A stretch of 64,000 nucleotides of DNA from Chrysomallon squamiferum (lineage: Eukaryota > Mollusca > Gastropoda > Neomphalida > Peltospiridae), in NCBI GenBank assembly GCA_012295275.1, contig CM022672.1:3825443-3889442 (forward strand), read 5' to 3'. The notes beneath the pieces were generated by a model. That model saw nothing but the letters and a program-made list of their open reading frames with translations, was not told where the DNA came from and ran no database searches. This document shows, piece after piece, positions 51,000 to 61,560 of the stretch. The first letter of the stretch is position 1, and each line of letters starts with the position of its first letter. The position numbers and the translations under genes were made by a program.

Positions 51000-51255
51000 T
51001 GACTGCCCAGTGACAGCTATGACGACGACAGTGACGTCCGTTACGTGTGACAGGCCAATTACAGCTCGCAGCACCGGAAGCCAGTGCTAGGCAAGCTCGC
51101 GCGATTGAGTCAAGGTCTTAAAAACCGCGAGAGAGAGAGAGAGTAGTCTGCCGCTAGGTGTATCTTGTTTGCGTTCTGGGTAATGAGTTTCTCAACTAAA
51201 TGTCATTCTTGTCAAATGAAGTATATCGCGAAATATGGCTGCCAAAACAACAACA
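51000..51255 (+). promoter_or_regulatory. Promoter-like block: CRE, CCAAT, ETS in order
   Basis: TGACGTC at 51032-51038, CCAAT at 51055-51059 and ACCGGAAG (a consensus ETS/GABP site) at 51073-51080 occur within 50 bp of CpG-bearing unique DNA, followed by gctcgcgcgattgag. This set is typical of housekeeping-type promoters in animals. No TATA box and no recognisable downstream exon, so the call rests on motifs. Confidence 0.4.
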
Positions 51256-52090
51256 GTCTCCGAGCATGCGTACTGAAAATAAACAGACGTGTTTGGCGTG
51301 ATGGGTTCCGAACGTCTCTCTTTCTGGTTTGGAAATTGGTGTGAAGTAAATTGTGAAAAGAAAAGTGGCAGTTAAGGAAAGTAAGGCCCCTGTAATCTCT
51401 TGTCTGTCAGTAGCGAAGTAATTATCTAGATTATAATTTAACGTAGTTAAAGGCACGCGTGGTTGTCCTTGAAGGCACAGAATAATACATTTAAAATTGC
51501 TCAGTGTACGTTGTTTTGTATTAATCTTTAAATTTGAACAGCTCTGCTTTTATCGGCATATTATAGACAGTCATAAGAACAATTATATTCTAATAAATGT
51601 TGTTTATTTTAATACTGGCTTGAAATTGTTAAATAATGAATCAAAAACATATTATTTCTCCTCTGTCCATTTATTTATTTATTTTACACATTTGTATTAA
51701 AGTCAATACTTCAGCTAGAAGAGCTCCAACATTGTTAAGCGAAGGGAAATAACTCTTGGTGGGAGGTTCAAAGGCCATATTGGATTGATTTTATCAGATT
51801 TACAGTAGACAGAAAAAAAAAAAAAAAAATAAAACACCACATAACACGAACTATCCGTCCTTTCTCGCTTCTTTCTAACGCGATGGGTCGGCTTGAATTT
51901 GCCATCACACAATTCTCTAAGCCTTTTCAGCGAGTTTTAATACTAAAGATACACGCCGTGTTTAGATTTCTCTCCTTCGCGACGAAACGTAACCCGGGGG
52001 CAAACACTGAGCGCTCTCGTTTTTAAAAAAAAAAAAAAAAAAAACTCTCTTTGCGAAGACAACAAAGAAAACGGACTCCATGCCACCCGA
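51256..52090. other. Unique DNA, nothing recognised
   Basis: An A run at 51813-51830 and another at 52026-52044. Unrecognised minus frames at 51196-51456 and 51715-51912. Confidence 0.55.
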
Positions 52091-52495
52091 ATGATGACCG
52101 ACCCGTGTTGCTCCCGGCTTCCAGACATCGTGGAGAATTGAATTAATAGATTTAATAAGGACTCGACGCGCACACTGCAGACTACCTACCATTGAATTAA
52201 TAGGTTCTCGCCTGAACAAGATCTTGGCATGCCCGCAAAGAAAAAACATTTGAGTTAAATTTGAGACGGGAGTTTTTAATTGGGAGCTGGGGATCTCGCG
52301 GGTGTGGCGGATTTTGGTCTCCCGTGGAGCGCTATTAGATACTCTTGTGGGCGAAGAACATCTTGATAACTCGAGAGATAATAGTCGACCGTCCTCAGTG
52401 GTTAATGCACGGAGTTTGTGCATGCCAGGTACCAGGGATCGAATGCTAGCACCCGCGTGCGAGATAAGCAAAGGAAAACGAGCGAGAATCTTTTT
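52050..52495. other. GC-richer unique block with a long minus-strand frame
   Basis: Repeat-free, CpG-rich. A 169-codon minus frame (51962-52471) is the longest in the window not made of simple repeats, but its C-terminal part runs through a 19-base A/T homopolymer (a Phe run) and the rest shows no motif I know. attgaattaatag is repeated at about 52136 and 52191. A conserved or regulatory block is the likelier reading. Confidence 0.35.
52391..52450 (+). ncRNA. tRNA-like / SINE-head-like fragment, weak
   Basis: tgcac-ggagttt-gtgca (52406-52422) is a perfect 5 bp stem with a 7-base loop, as in an anticodon arm. It is followed by ggatcgaatgc (52436-52446), 9 of 11 matches to a B-box. Position 33 of the loop is not T, the T-arm pairs poorly and no acceptor stem is apparent. 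So it is not a functional tRNA, at best an old tRNA-derived fragment. Confidence 0.2.
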
Positions 52496-52534
52496 TTCTT
52501 AATTTTTTATTGTTATTAATTTTATATTGATTAT

Positions 52535-52556
52535 TATTTATTTATTTATTTATTTA

Positions 52557-52607
<51 letters not shown>

Positions 52608-52850
52608 TATTGTTTTGTTTATTGTGTTTGCATAAACCAATCACTTTTTGCCATTAATTATTTAAGTTGAAAATACAGATTATTTTCCTAAATGATGTAT
52701 ATGTATGTATGTACGTGTATATATGTATGTATGTATGTATGTGTGTGTATATATGTATGTATACACATACACACGTTTCTGTATGTGTATATATGTATGT
52801 GTAGATGAATATATCAAAACCTCTGACGACCAGGTCTCTCTCTCTCTGTG
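52535..52850. repeat. (TTTA)/(ATT)n, then GTAT-type repeats
   Basis: TTTA units at 52538-52556, (ATT)n at 52557-52608, then GTAT and TATATG words at 52697-52802. Confidence 0.95.
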
Positions 52851-53340
52851 TGTTTGTAGTGCTGTGTATGATGGTGGTCAAAGGTCTGACGGAGATCAAT
52901 AATGGTACGAATGATTGCTGCAGAAGATAAACAAAAGTCGTGCTTTTTGAATAATGGAAGACTGGCCGATCAATTTCTCGTTGAGAGTATTAATCAAACG
53001 TCTTCTTAATCCTCCACCAATATAATAACATCGCCCAGAACGAGCGTGTTCCCAGTTTCGCTCTCTGACATTTTCTTTTCTCGCCGCTTGCACCCAGCCA
53101 GCCTGCACTCGAGCAGAAGAGTTCTTTTCACACCACGTAACACAGGCTCGTTTCGTTTTGTTTGTTTTTTAACTACGTTTTGCTTCATGTGTGTTCGGCT
53201 GGCAGGGTTGGGGGTGGGGTAGGGATTTTTTTTTTTTTGAAAAAAAATGTGTTTATGTAGGCTGTGCGTGAGTATGTATATTTGTGTTTGTGGAGAGAAA
53301 AAAGAGCGAGAATTATTATTAATATTTTTGGTAAATGTAT
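52851..53340. other. Unique DNA, nothing recognised
   Basis: GC-richer patch at 52940-53150. A short hairpin at 52956-52995 was examined as a microRNA and rejected. G-rich ggttgggggtggggtaggg at 53205-53223. Confidence 0.55.
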
Positions 53341-53344
53341 GTTT

Positions 53345-53822
53345 ACACACAGTGTGTGTGTTGGTGTGTGTGTATTTGTGTGTGTCTGTATGTGTGTGTG
53401 TTTTTGTGAGTGTTAATGTGTGTGTGTATGTATGTGTGTTTGTGTTTGTGTGTGTATGTGTGTGTGTGTGTCTGTGTGTGTGTGTATGTGTGTGTGTGTG
53501 TGTGTGTGTGTCTGTTTGTGTGTGTGTGTGTACATGTACAATTACATGCGTCATTTTTGCATATGTGTTGTAATTCTGATTAATAAAGGTATCCAGACAT
53601 ACACACACACACACACACATACATAGATGTAATTATAAATATAAAAGTTGATACACACACACACACACATACACACATACATAGATGTAATTACAAATAT
53701 AACAGTGATACACACACACACACACACTTACACAGATACATAGATGTAATTGCAAATATAACAGTTGACACACACACACACACACACACACAGAGACACA
53801 CACACACAGACACACTCACATG
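53345..53822. repeat. Opposed GT-rich and CA-rich arrays with embedded unit
   Basis: GT-rich sequence (53350-53532) and CA-rich sequence (53599-53821) lie in inverted relation around a ~65 bp spacer. Inside the CA arm, acatagatgtaatt.(c)aaatataa(c)ag recurs at 53621, 53689 and 53738 as part of a compound minisatellite. Frames of up to 204 aa here are Cys-Val or His-Thr repeats. Confidence 0.9.
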
Positions 53823-55155
53823 CACACGTCGGTATAGACAGTCTGTTCTATTTATTTCTTTACATTACAATTTTCTGAAAGTTAATTTGCGAGTGCTGAT
53901 ATCAGACACTGGGAAGAAAACATTCATTTTTAATTCTTCACCACACCTTTATCTGATTACATAGATCAAGACGCATCTTCGTCACTAATCGAATTATCTA
54001 ATTAATTTTATACAGTTCTACCTTAAACATCCACAGAGCTTTCTGTGTTGGCATGTGAACGTATAGCCTGAATTTATATATTATTAACACGTGTATATAA
54101 TTTTACTCTAAATCCATATTTAAGAGTTTTTTTTTTTTTTTTTTTAAACTGATGCATGTGTTAAATTTTTACCTGTATTGGTGCGAACGTAATAGACTAA
54201 AGGCATTTTGTTAATATATGCTCCTGTCTATTGAAGGCGCCGTGTCAGATATTTTCTGTAATAATCCGTATCGGGGTCTGAAAGGTTAAGGGGAAAAGTG
54301 AAATTAATACAGCAGATTGAAAAAAAAAAAAAACGAAAACTGATTTAATTATTTGCTTAATGGCATACCGGCTCCACGTTGACACTTAAGTACAAGACAT
54401 CGCTTTTAATTAATAAAGAATAATTATTTTTTGTATTATTTTTTTTTCTTGTATATTAAAAGTTGTGAAACTAAACTTTCTCAGTTTAATTTGGGTTCGA
54501 TTTTCTAGGTTATAATGTTTTCTTTTGTGAATGAAGTAATACAGTTCGAAAACCAAAGAATTTGTCTGATAAGAAATCAATAAATCATTACCTTCCTTTG
54601 GACTTTATAAAAGAAGAAAAAAAATGATTTTTTCCTTTGGTTGTTTAATGAAAATATTTTAAAAAAAAAAAAGTAAAAAAAAAGATAAAAAAGAACAACA
54701 AATAGACAGACGTAGAAGATATTTAAAAATGATTGAAGATGAATTGAAAAACAGACAGACAGACAAAAGGAAGGAAAGATCGAACTGTTATAAAATGCTC
54801 ATCAGTTTTTCCTACAAAAAGACGGGTGCGCAGACGTTGAAATCGATTTCGTGTTTTTGGTAGTTGGAATGGCGGAGGTGTGGCGACGTCTGATACTCTG
54901 GATATTGAGATCATTTATCACAACAAGTGCACGAGACTTAGCCAGTGTGAACTAGGTGATAGGGTCAGAGGTCATTTATCAATCTAACAAAGTTTCTGGA
55001 GGAAGAATATTGAAGGCGAGATTGACAATGCAAGTGAATGGAGAATTCAAATGACTGATGAACCTGTGGTTATGTCATCAGCTTTAAGAATGGTATACAG
55101 TGGGGCATGCTTTGTACTCACTCTTAATCATAGCCACGAACAAAACCCATACTTG
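53823..55155. other. AT-rich unique DNA
   Basis: T run at 54127-54146 and A-rich stretches at 54321-54334 and 54660-54690. The block at 54815-55140 is repeat-free and GC-richer but unrecognised. Confidence 0.6.
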
Positions 55156-55160
55156 CACTA

Positions 55161-55428
55161 GCCACTGAAACTAATTTTGCTAATTCTGCTTGCCAGAATT
55201 GCCAGTAGTGCCAGTTCCCATAATTTTGCTCTCCAGTACAGGCAGTTTCAATACTTTTACTAGCAAGTTTAGCCAGTTCCCCTAATTTTATTAGTCACTG
55301 TAAGCAGTTTCTACAATTTTAGGAGCAAATTTTGTCAGTGAGTATAACTGGTATTAAATAATACAGCCATATCTTATAACTTTACTAGCTAGAACTGAAA
55401 ATAGCCAAACTTTTACTAGTCCCGTCAC
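55161..55428 (+). repeat. Nine-unit degenerate 31 bp minisatellite
   Basis: Units opening gccagtt(t/c) and containing (a/t)attttactagc start at 55161, 55192 (a short 18 bp unit), 55210, 55241, 55272, 55303, 55334, 55365 and 55397. The 31-32 bp spacing is strictly kept although the units share only about half to two thirds of bases. That means length was conserved while sequence drifted, an old array with no recent homogenisation. Confidence 0.8.
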
Positions 55429-56340
55429 TTACCCTCCATACTATTGCCAACTTACACAAAAACACAAAAACATACACACATACACACACAGACACAAAAA
55501 AACACACATATACACACTTTGACTCTGTTCTGCTTGTTGGTTAATCCAAGCGTGCTTTCAATGAATTCTTCTCCACTTTTTGTGAGTAGGACGCAGAAAA
55601 ACCTGCATTATGGATTAACTGTTCTCTAATTTATAACGAAGAAAAGTTTACAGTTTGATAGACAGATTACGATTCTGAGGGACCACGTGCATATCTCTTG
55701 ATTAACATTCTTGAAACACAACCCCGTTGCTGTTGTCGCAGTCACGGCTTCTCTTACACTGGTAATTTCGAGAAATCCATAAATTATAATACAGTTTTTA
55801 TATATATTTGTAAAAAAAAAAAAAAAATCCTGTTTTTAATGTGCATAAATCAGTAAAGTCCAAAGTAATTATAAATACCGAGAAGGAGCATTTGTCAATG
55901 GAAGAATAATACATGCCCGCCACTTGATGCAGTTATAAGATTGGTCTTAATATCATATTAATCTTAATACTCCCATCATTTTTATCATCATTAATAACAT
56001 CATCTTTATCATCATTATCATTATTTTGATTATTATTATTATTATTATCATCATCATAGTCATCGTCATCATTGTCATTATCATTATTTTACAATGGAAA
56101 TCAAAAATTATTTTCTACCCATCTGATATTTCAGTGAGTTCGATAACCATTAGGCGACAACAGAAATTAGTTTTCAGTATGATAGATACAGTAACATTAA
56201 CAAAAACCCTACAGCTGAAGAAAAGACTTTTACTGTTTCACATTCAACAAGTTGATAACAGAAAAATTATTTATTTTCACGCTCGTTTATGGTTTGGTTT
56301 AATTTCACGACGAGGTCAACCTTGCGCTTTTATTTAACGG
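55429..56340. other. Unique DNA with CA and ATT/CAT tracts
   Basis: CA-rich words at 55455-55515, A run at 55812-55827, ATT/CAT/TCA units at 55970-56090. The 103 aa plus frame (56026-56337) starts in the ATT tract and is not recognised. Confidence 0.6.
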
Positions 56341-56568
56341 TCTGCGAAGTCGGAGCAAAGCTTGAACTAAAGCCTTGAACAAAACTTGTCACCGTGTTTA
56401 AAGCTCATATTTGCTTTTCTCTTTCTTGGGTTTGACCAACTTTCCCCGCAAGGTGCGGGAGATTTGAGCAAGGAGAAATGAACCTGCTTGCACTCTGTCG
56501 CTTTAATTAATCAGATATTTGTTCGCCGAAAGGTTGACAAGCAAGTGTTTTTCCCGAGTAAAGTGGCG

Positions 56569-56716
56569 CTATAGCGGACTAACGTTACGTTGTGTCAGAT
56601 CGTGTGTTGACGGCTACACAGACGTGGGGAAGGTTAAAACTGAAAAAAAAAAAACAATTTCCTAAAGAAAAGAGTGGAAAATCAAAGAGAGACATACTTC
56701 CACATATAACTAATAG

Positions 56717-56806
<90 letters not shown>
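56569..56806 (+). repeat. Dispersed repeat copy 2, ending in (GA)n
   Basis: Plus-strand counterpart of 34483-34684: ctatagcggactaacgttac, ggggaaggttaaaactga, tttcctaaagaaaa in the same order, then a GA tract at 56725-56806. Some similarity to copy 1 continues after the GA tract (actaattttactgcg against attagttttaatgcg). Confidence 0.8.
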
Positions 56807-56810
<4 letters not shown>

Positions 56811-56839
56811 ACACACACAATCATACACAACTAATTTTA

Positions 56840-57010
56840 CTGCGAGTTGACTGAGTTTTACTGTGACCGGCGGACCTCTCTCTCTTTTCTCCGGCGCTGA
56901 AGATAAACACGTTTGTTTTAGCGAAACGACGACAACGACGAGGTGATTGGGTGAGGTTTAAACAGGCTCCTAGTGACGTGACGTTCTTAGTGAATGAAGG
57001 GTTCCTTTAC
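56840..57010 (+). promoter_or_regulatory. CpG-bearing promoter-like block
   Basis: Contains gtgaccggcggacctctc, a pyrimidine tract with ctccggcgctgaag, gcgaaacgacgacaacgacg and an inverted CCAAT (gattgg, 56944-56949). It lies 800 bp left of a donor-like site and directly before a degenerate tandem array, the same order seen at 26.66-27.8 kb. A 90 aa plus frame (56951-57223) starts here, ordinary in composition and unrecognised. It could be a short upstream frame in a leader. Confidence 0.4.
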
Positions 57011-57182
57011 CTGCTGGGCTGCAGGGGATTTCGTCGACGGATATATCACTGCAGGTGTTTTCACAAGAAAAACACACTCGCTTACAAGCTCGCCAGAGGT
57101 TTTCAAGCGAGTAGTTTCACTATTATTTTCCGTCCTACTGCAGCTACCGGTCGACGTGTCTCAAAGGGGGTAGTAAACTTAT

Positions 57183-57606
57183 ACGTACAGCTTACATTGG
57201 TAATGGTAAATTTAATTTGCTAACAGCGGAACGCAGACTGGGTTTGATATGGGAACACGGTTTGTACGTACGGTGTATGTGGTACAATATATTTCAGACT
57301 GTAACAATTAAATGACGGTGTTTTCGAAGTATAACTTTACGCACAATTCGTGCGGTAAATTCAATTCGATAACAAGTAAACTTAGAAGAAGGAGGGTATT
57401 TCGGAGAACAAATGAACGTTCTGTTTGTGTGGTAAATTCGAGACGGTAACAGTTAAAGGAGAGTGTTGCAAAGGTAACCGTAACGTACAGTTTATGCTGA
57501 AAAATCAAAAGAATAATTACAGAACTTAAATGCTGTGTTTCGGATATTAATTTGAATGCGTATTTTCAAAATTCAAATTCGTAACAAATAAACTTCATAT
57601 AAGTTT
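57183..57606 (+). repeat. Degenerate ~75 bp tandem array, about six units
   Basis: Units opening acgtac(a/g)(g/a)tt..tg, then ggtaaatt.aattcg.taaca..taaa and a tttcggagata-like word, start at about 57183, 57266, 57339, 57416, 57483 and 57556 (spacings 83, 73, 77, 67, 73). Substantial divergence between units shows age. Situated between a promoter-like block and a donor-like site. Confidence 0.7.
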
Positions 57607-57749
57607 GACTGGAAGAGCTGTTTCGGCAAATAGTTGTTCCATAAACCGTGACTAGGAAACAAGACTTTGTTAAAAAAATAAAATTAACGTAAAGGAAAAG
57701 TTCACTAATTCTGTAATGGATTGAGTTTTTTCCTTCACGGATTTCAGAA

Positions 57750-57765
57750 CTAGCGGTAAGTTGAG
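57750..57765 (+). other. Strong splice-donor-like site
   Basis: actagcg|gtaagttgag: the GTAAGT at 57756-57761 fits the donor consensus fully on the intron side. With the promoter-like block at 56.85 kb it would define a ~0.85 kb non-coding first exon. Chance matches of this quality are common, so confidence depends on transcript data. Confidence 0.35.
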
Positions 57766-58860
57766 ACTTTTAACTTTTAATTTTATTTCCAGAATAATTC
57801 ATTTTAATTTATTTTATTTATTTTTACTGTCCAACATCAGTGAGAATGTTAACACTGGATGTATAAAACTTGTTTTACAATAAACCTCAAATATAAATGA
57901 ATACGAAAAATATTTTATAACATAACATAATATAATAATGATAAAGTAATGAGGACGAGCATGATCATGAGTATGATGATGATAACAATACTTCATGTAT
58001 TCATATGCGTTTAAAACAAACACCCCAGTCATCGGCCATCCCCTCTTTATTTTGATCGGCGCCTGAAAATTATTACCGCTAGATATAAACATAGTTAAGT
58101 AATTTGGTATAAATGAACTGCGAATTGAAACTGCTGTGTCAAGAAATATTTTACTGTTTATGTAAGGGTTTTTTTGTTTGTTTGTTTTTCTTTTTCTTCT
58201 TATCTTCAGAGAGCTAATATATTGACCATTCTGTGTGAAATCTTCATACTTTTCCCCATCTTAGCGAGAAGACTAAATTAAAACTTGCACTGGCTGTCAG
58301 AGGATGATCGTATTAGAGTGAACTCTGCTATTAATCGAGGCAGAACAGCTCATATATTTGTCTATCAAATCAGATCTGACATAAATCAGAGGTTTCTTTC
58401 TTAACGCAGGGTGGCAGGAACTAAAACACGCGTCTACATCTTTATTTGATTATGATGGGTTAGTAAAGCATACAACGTAGATAAATATCTTACATGATCT
58501 ATTGTTTCCATTAGTTACTGCGTTATAATACTGCGTGTACGTGAATGTGAGAAAATGCGAGAAAGAGTATGTGCGTGTTGCGTGTGTGTGTGTGTGTGTG
58601 TGTGTTTGGGTGTGTGTTTAATAGATGTTAATGTACGTGCACGGTGTGAGTACATGTATGTTTATGTGCGTGTGTAAAGTGTATGTGTATGTATATGAAT
58701 GTTTGTGTATTAATTTCAGACCCTGAGTGTATTTATTTGAATAAATAATGAAACATGATGGACTGTATTAAATTATGACTGAATGTGCAAAAATAAAAAA
58801 TAATAATTTAAAAAAAATAACGTTTAAAGTCAGCAAAAGAGACAGAGAGAGAGATTTAGA
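57766..58860. other. Unique AT-rich DNA, nothing recognised
   Basis: (ATG)-type words at 57950-57985, GT at 58584-58603. The minus frame 57814-58092 (92 aa) is unrecognised. Confidence 0.6.
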
Positions 58861-58865
58861 CTGAG

Positions 58866-58868
<3 letters not shown>

Positions 58869-58950
<82 letters not shown>
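58869..58950. repeat. (GA)n microsatellite
   Basis: About 80 bp of pure GA, preceded by imperfect GACA/GAGA units from 58837. Confidence 0.97.
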
Positions 58951-58951
<1 letters not shown>

Positions 58952-59276
58952 TGTTTAATACAAATAGCAGCTGTGTTTGTACTTAACGACTAAATTAGAG
59001 TTACCCTTCGTTATTAAATGCGAGTCTGTTCATGGTGAAAGGATTACAACTGATTAATGCTACATAAGTATGATACTGCACACAGTAAATAGAATTTAGC
59101 TGATTAATATAATGCTAAAGTGCTGCGTAACTGTTACCTAATTTTTACCAACAATGTTTAGTTATCCATTAAAATGTCATTTTTAAATTATCAGTTTAGT
59201 TTTGCATTGTCGTTTTCTTTAGTACTATATAATAATGTTTAGCAAGTTAATACAGAAATGTTTTAATGTGTGTGTG

Positions 59277-59324
<48 letters not shown>

Positions 59325-59465
59325 ATATATATACCGGCTATATATGTTATATTGGCTTTATAATGGCACATCATTACAAGTGATGAGTCTCTCAGCTTTA
59401 TAAATATAAACGCGTTGACTCTTGTGTTAGTGATAACGTAAAGCAGATAGCAAAGGCGTTATTCT
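58951..59465. other. Unique AT-rich DNA with a (GT)n tract
   Basis: (GT)n at 59278-59322. Nothing else recognised. Confidence 0.7.
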
Positions 59466-59469
59466 CCGT

Positions 59470-59925
59470 CCATCAACAAGCCCTATAGTTAACTTATCAT
59501 TCAAATTACATCGCCTCGTTTTTTTGTTCCCGGTTTGATTTGGAGCGGCACATCAAAGCCGCCACTAAGAAGGCAAGTTGTTTCTACCAGCGGACACGGG
59601 TTCGGGCGTGATTCGGTGCACGCTAAAAGGATTACCGGCAAACCTCGGCATTGTTCGGCACACCGCACGCATCGTGCCCGAAAGGCCAAACCAATCGAAA
59701 CTTCATAAGCTCTATCATACGAGAAGACGTGGAAAAAGGGTTTTGAGGGTTTTCCTCGCGGTAAATGGAAGAGCTGACCTCGTCCCTGGTCTGTAAAAGC
59801 CGTATCGTTTACAGAGTTATAAGGAGGTATACGCGGCTAGTTTCAAGATAGGCCGATCAATTTGTTACCCATTGAAAAGTGTTGTGAAATCGGGATGAAA
59901 AACTGAGCCGCAAACAGAAAACTGG
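59470..59925. other. CpG-rich unique block, candidate regulatory DNA
   Basis: Repeat-free with dense CpG at 59520-59800. Contains cacatcaaag (59549-59558, TCF/LEF-like) and aaaccaatcg (CCAAT). Frames on both strands (72 aa plus, 62 aa minus) overlap and resemble nothing known. Confidence 0.4.
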
Positions 59926-60116
59926 TTTTTTTGTGTGTGTTTTTTTTTTTCTCAGTCTATTTATGCGAATCCAGCAAGGAGTAAATTGAACATGTCACCT
60001 CATCTTCACTTACACGGACCGATCGTTCTGTTTTTGAAGTTTCAGCTAGTTTTCATTTCATACAGTTCCGAAATGAATTTATATCAAAGTCATTGAACGT
60101 TTGTGATAGCTTTCTT

Positions 60117-60118
60117 AA

Positions 60119-60165
<47 letters not shown>

Positions 60166-60204
60166 TACTACTATTTATTTATTTATATATTTATTTATTA
60201 ATTA

Positions 60205-60252
<48 letters not shown>

Positions 60253-60255
60253 TAT
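60117..60255. repeat. (ATT)n and (TTTA)n tracts
   Basis: ATT at 60119-60165, TTTA at 60174-60205, ATT at 60208-60252. Confidence 0.95.
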
Positions 60256-60710
60256 TTATTTATTTTTGTAACTTATTATTTTGTTTTGTAATTTTTAAAC
60301 CATTCTTAATTTTCTTCACATCATAGAGTAGTAAGACCATTTGTATTTCATCTTCATATTTTTATTATCGTTCTCTTGGTCATGACAAAATATCATGATA
60401 TATTTTTAGCTATTGGTTTTCTATTTTCCTTTGTACATTTGAGATCTCTGTTTTGCTTCGTGTAACCAGTGTTTATTATTTCCACAATGCATCCTCCTTG
60501 TTACGGCTTCCGTTTGTCCCCATTCCTGCCTCAAACTAAGTAAATATCGAATACCAGTCTACAAACGTCGTCCACTAGGGGGCGCTGTGCAACTTTGATC
60601 TTCGAACGATTTCGTTAAATATCGCCAAATGTCAGAGAAATATTTCTTACAGCATTGCTAATCTCTAAAAAAAGAAAATGTTATAACACAAACAGCCCTT
60701 CACAAACTGT
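60256..60710. other. Unique AT-rich DNA around a CTCF-type motif
   Basis: Repeat-free from about 60380 to 60655 with several CpGs. The CTCF-type motif at 60,572 is listed separately. No gene. Confidence 0.6.
60572..60585 (+). promoter_or_regulatory. Perfect CTCF-type core motif
   Basis: CCACTAGGGGGCGC matches the conserved bilaterian CTCF core (CCA..AG.GGGCGC) at every informative position, and continues as TGTGC. A TCF-like ctttgatc follows at 60593-60600. CTCF binds such sites at insulators and loop anchors, forward orientation here. Occupancy is inferred. Confidence 0.6.
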
Positions 60711-60860
<150 letters not shown>

Positions 60861-60963
60861 CCAGATCAGGCAGATACAACATCATACAAAATAATTCTGT
60901 ATCTGATCCTGGTTCAGCACAAACAAAAGAAAAAAAAAAATCTCACTTAATTATTTTCTCCTT

Positions 60964-61010
60964 TTTATTTATTTATTTATTTATTTACTTTTTTTATTTA
61001 TTTATTTATT

Positions 61011-61058
<48 letters not shown>

Positions 61059-61100
61059 AAATTACTTCTTTTCTATTTATCTATTTATTTATTTATTACA
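60964..61100. repeat. (TTTA)n and (ATT)n tracts
   Basis: TTTA to 61020, ATT at 61021-61056, TTTA again at 61074-61098. Confidence 0.95.
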
Positions 61101-61526
61101 CTGCCAGCAGATTTCGTGCAGAATTCGGTTCAGCTATGATCGGGATCAGTGTGCTGTAAGACACAAGAGAGGTGTACAGTATTTTAATAAGACCTGACAA
61201 CGAGCCTACTGCACGTTACATCCAGCAGTGAGAGTAACACCAAAAAAAAGAATGAGAAAAAAGATATGACAAAAGAGGTCTGCGAAACCTAATCTATTGC
61301 TGTTTCGTAGTTTGTAATCGAGTGTTGATTAGCGACATGGCGAAAACCGAGCCTGCTGCGAAAGAAACGATAACCAGTGCACGCCAAGTGACATCACGCA
61401 ACTCAGGAAGTAAGGATTGTTAGAACCCCAGTGCGAGGCGTGATACGTTTCAAGAACTGCTGTACTCGTACAGATATAACACAGACACATACATTATACA
61501 CCTATACAAACCCATACATACATATC

Positions 61527-61560
<34 letters not shown>

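Noticed and set aside
51449-51470. aaaggcacgcgtgg, sharing ten bases with the miR-124 seed region
   Set aside because: The match fails after aaggcacgcg, and no complementary arm lies upstream to form the precursor hairpin.
52955-52997. tggaagact with a partial hairpin, reminiscent of miR-7
   Set aside because: Only the first nine bases agree with the mature sequence, the stem is short with a large internal loop, and miR-7 is normally identical across animals.
53006-53620. 204 aa minus-strand frame
   Set aside because: Largely His-Thr repeats from the GT/CA array. The C-terminal part is unrecognised.
54903-54925. tgagatcatt, matching the start of bantam
   Set aside because: Ten bases only, with no hairpin partner. 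Expected by chance in 64 kb.
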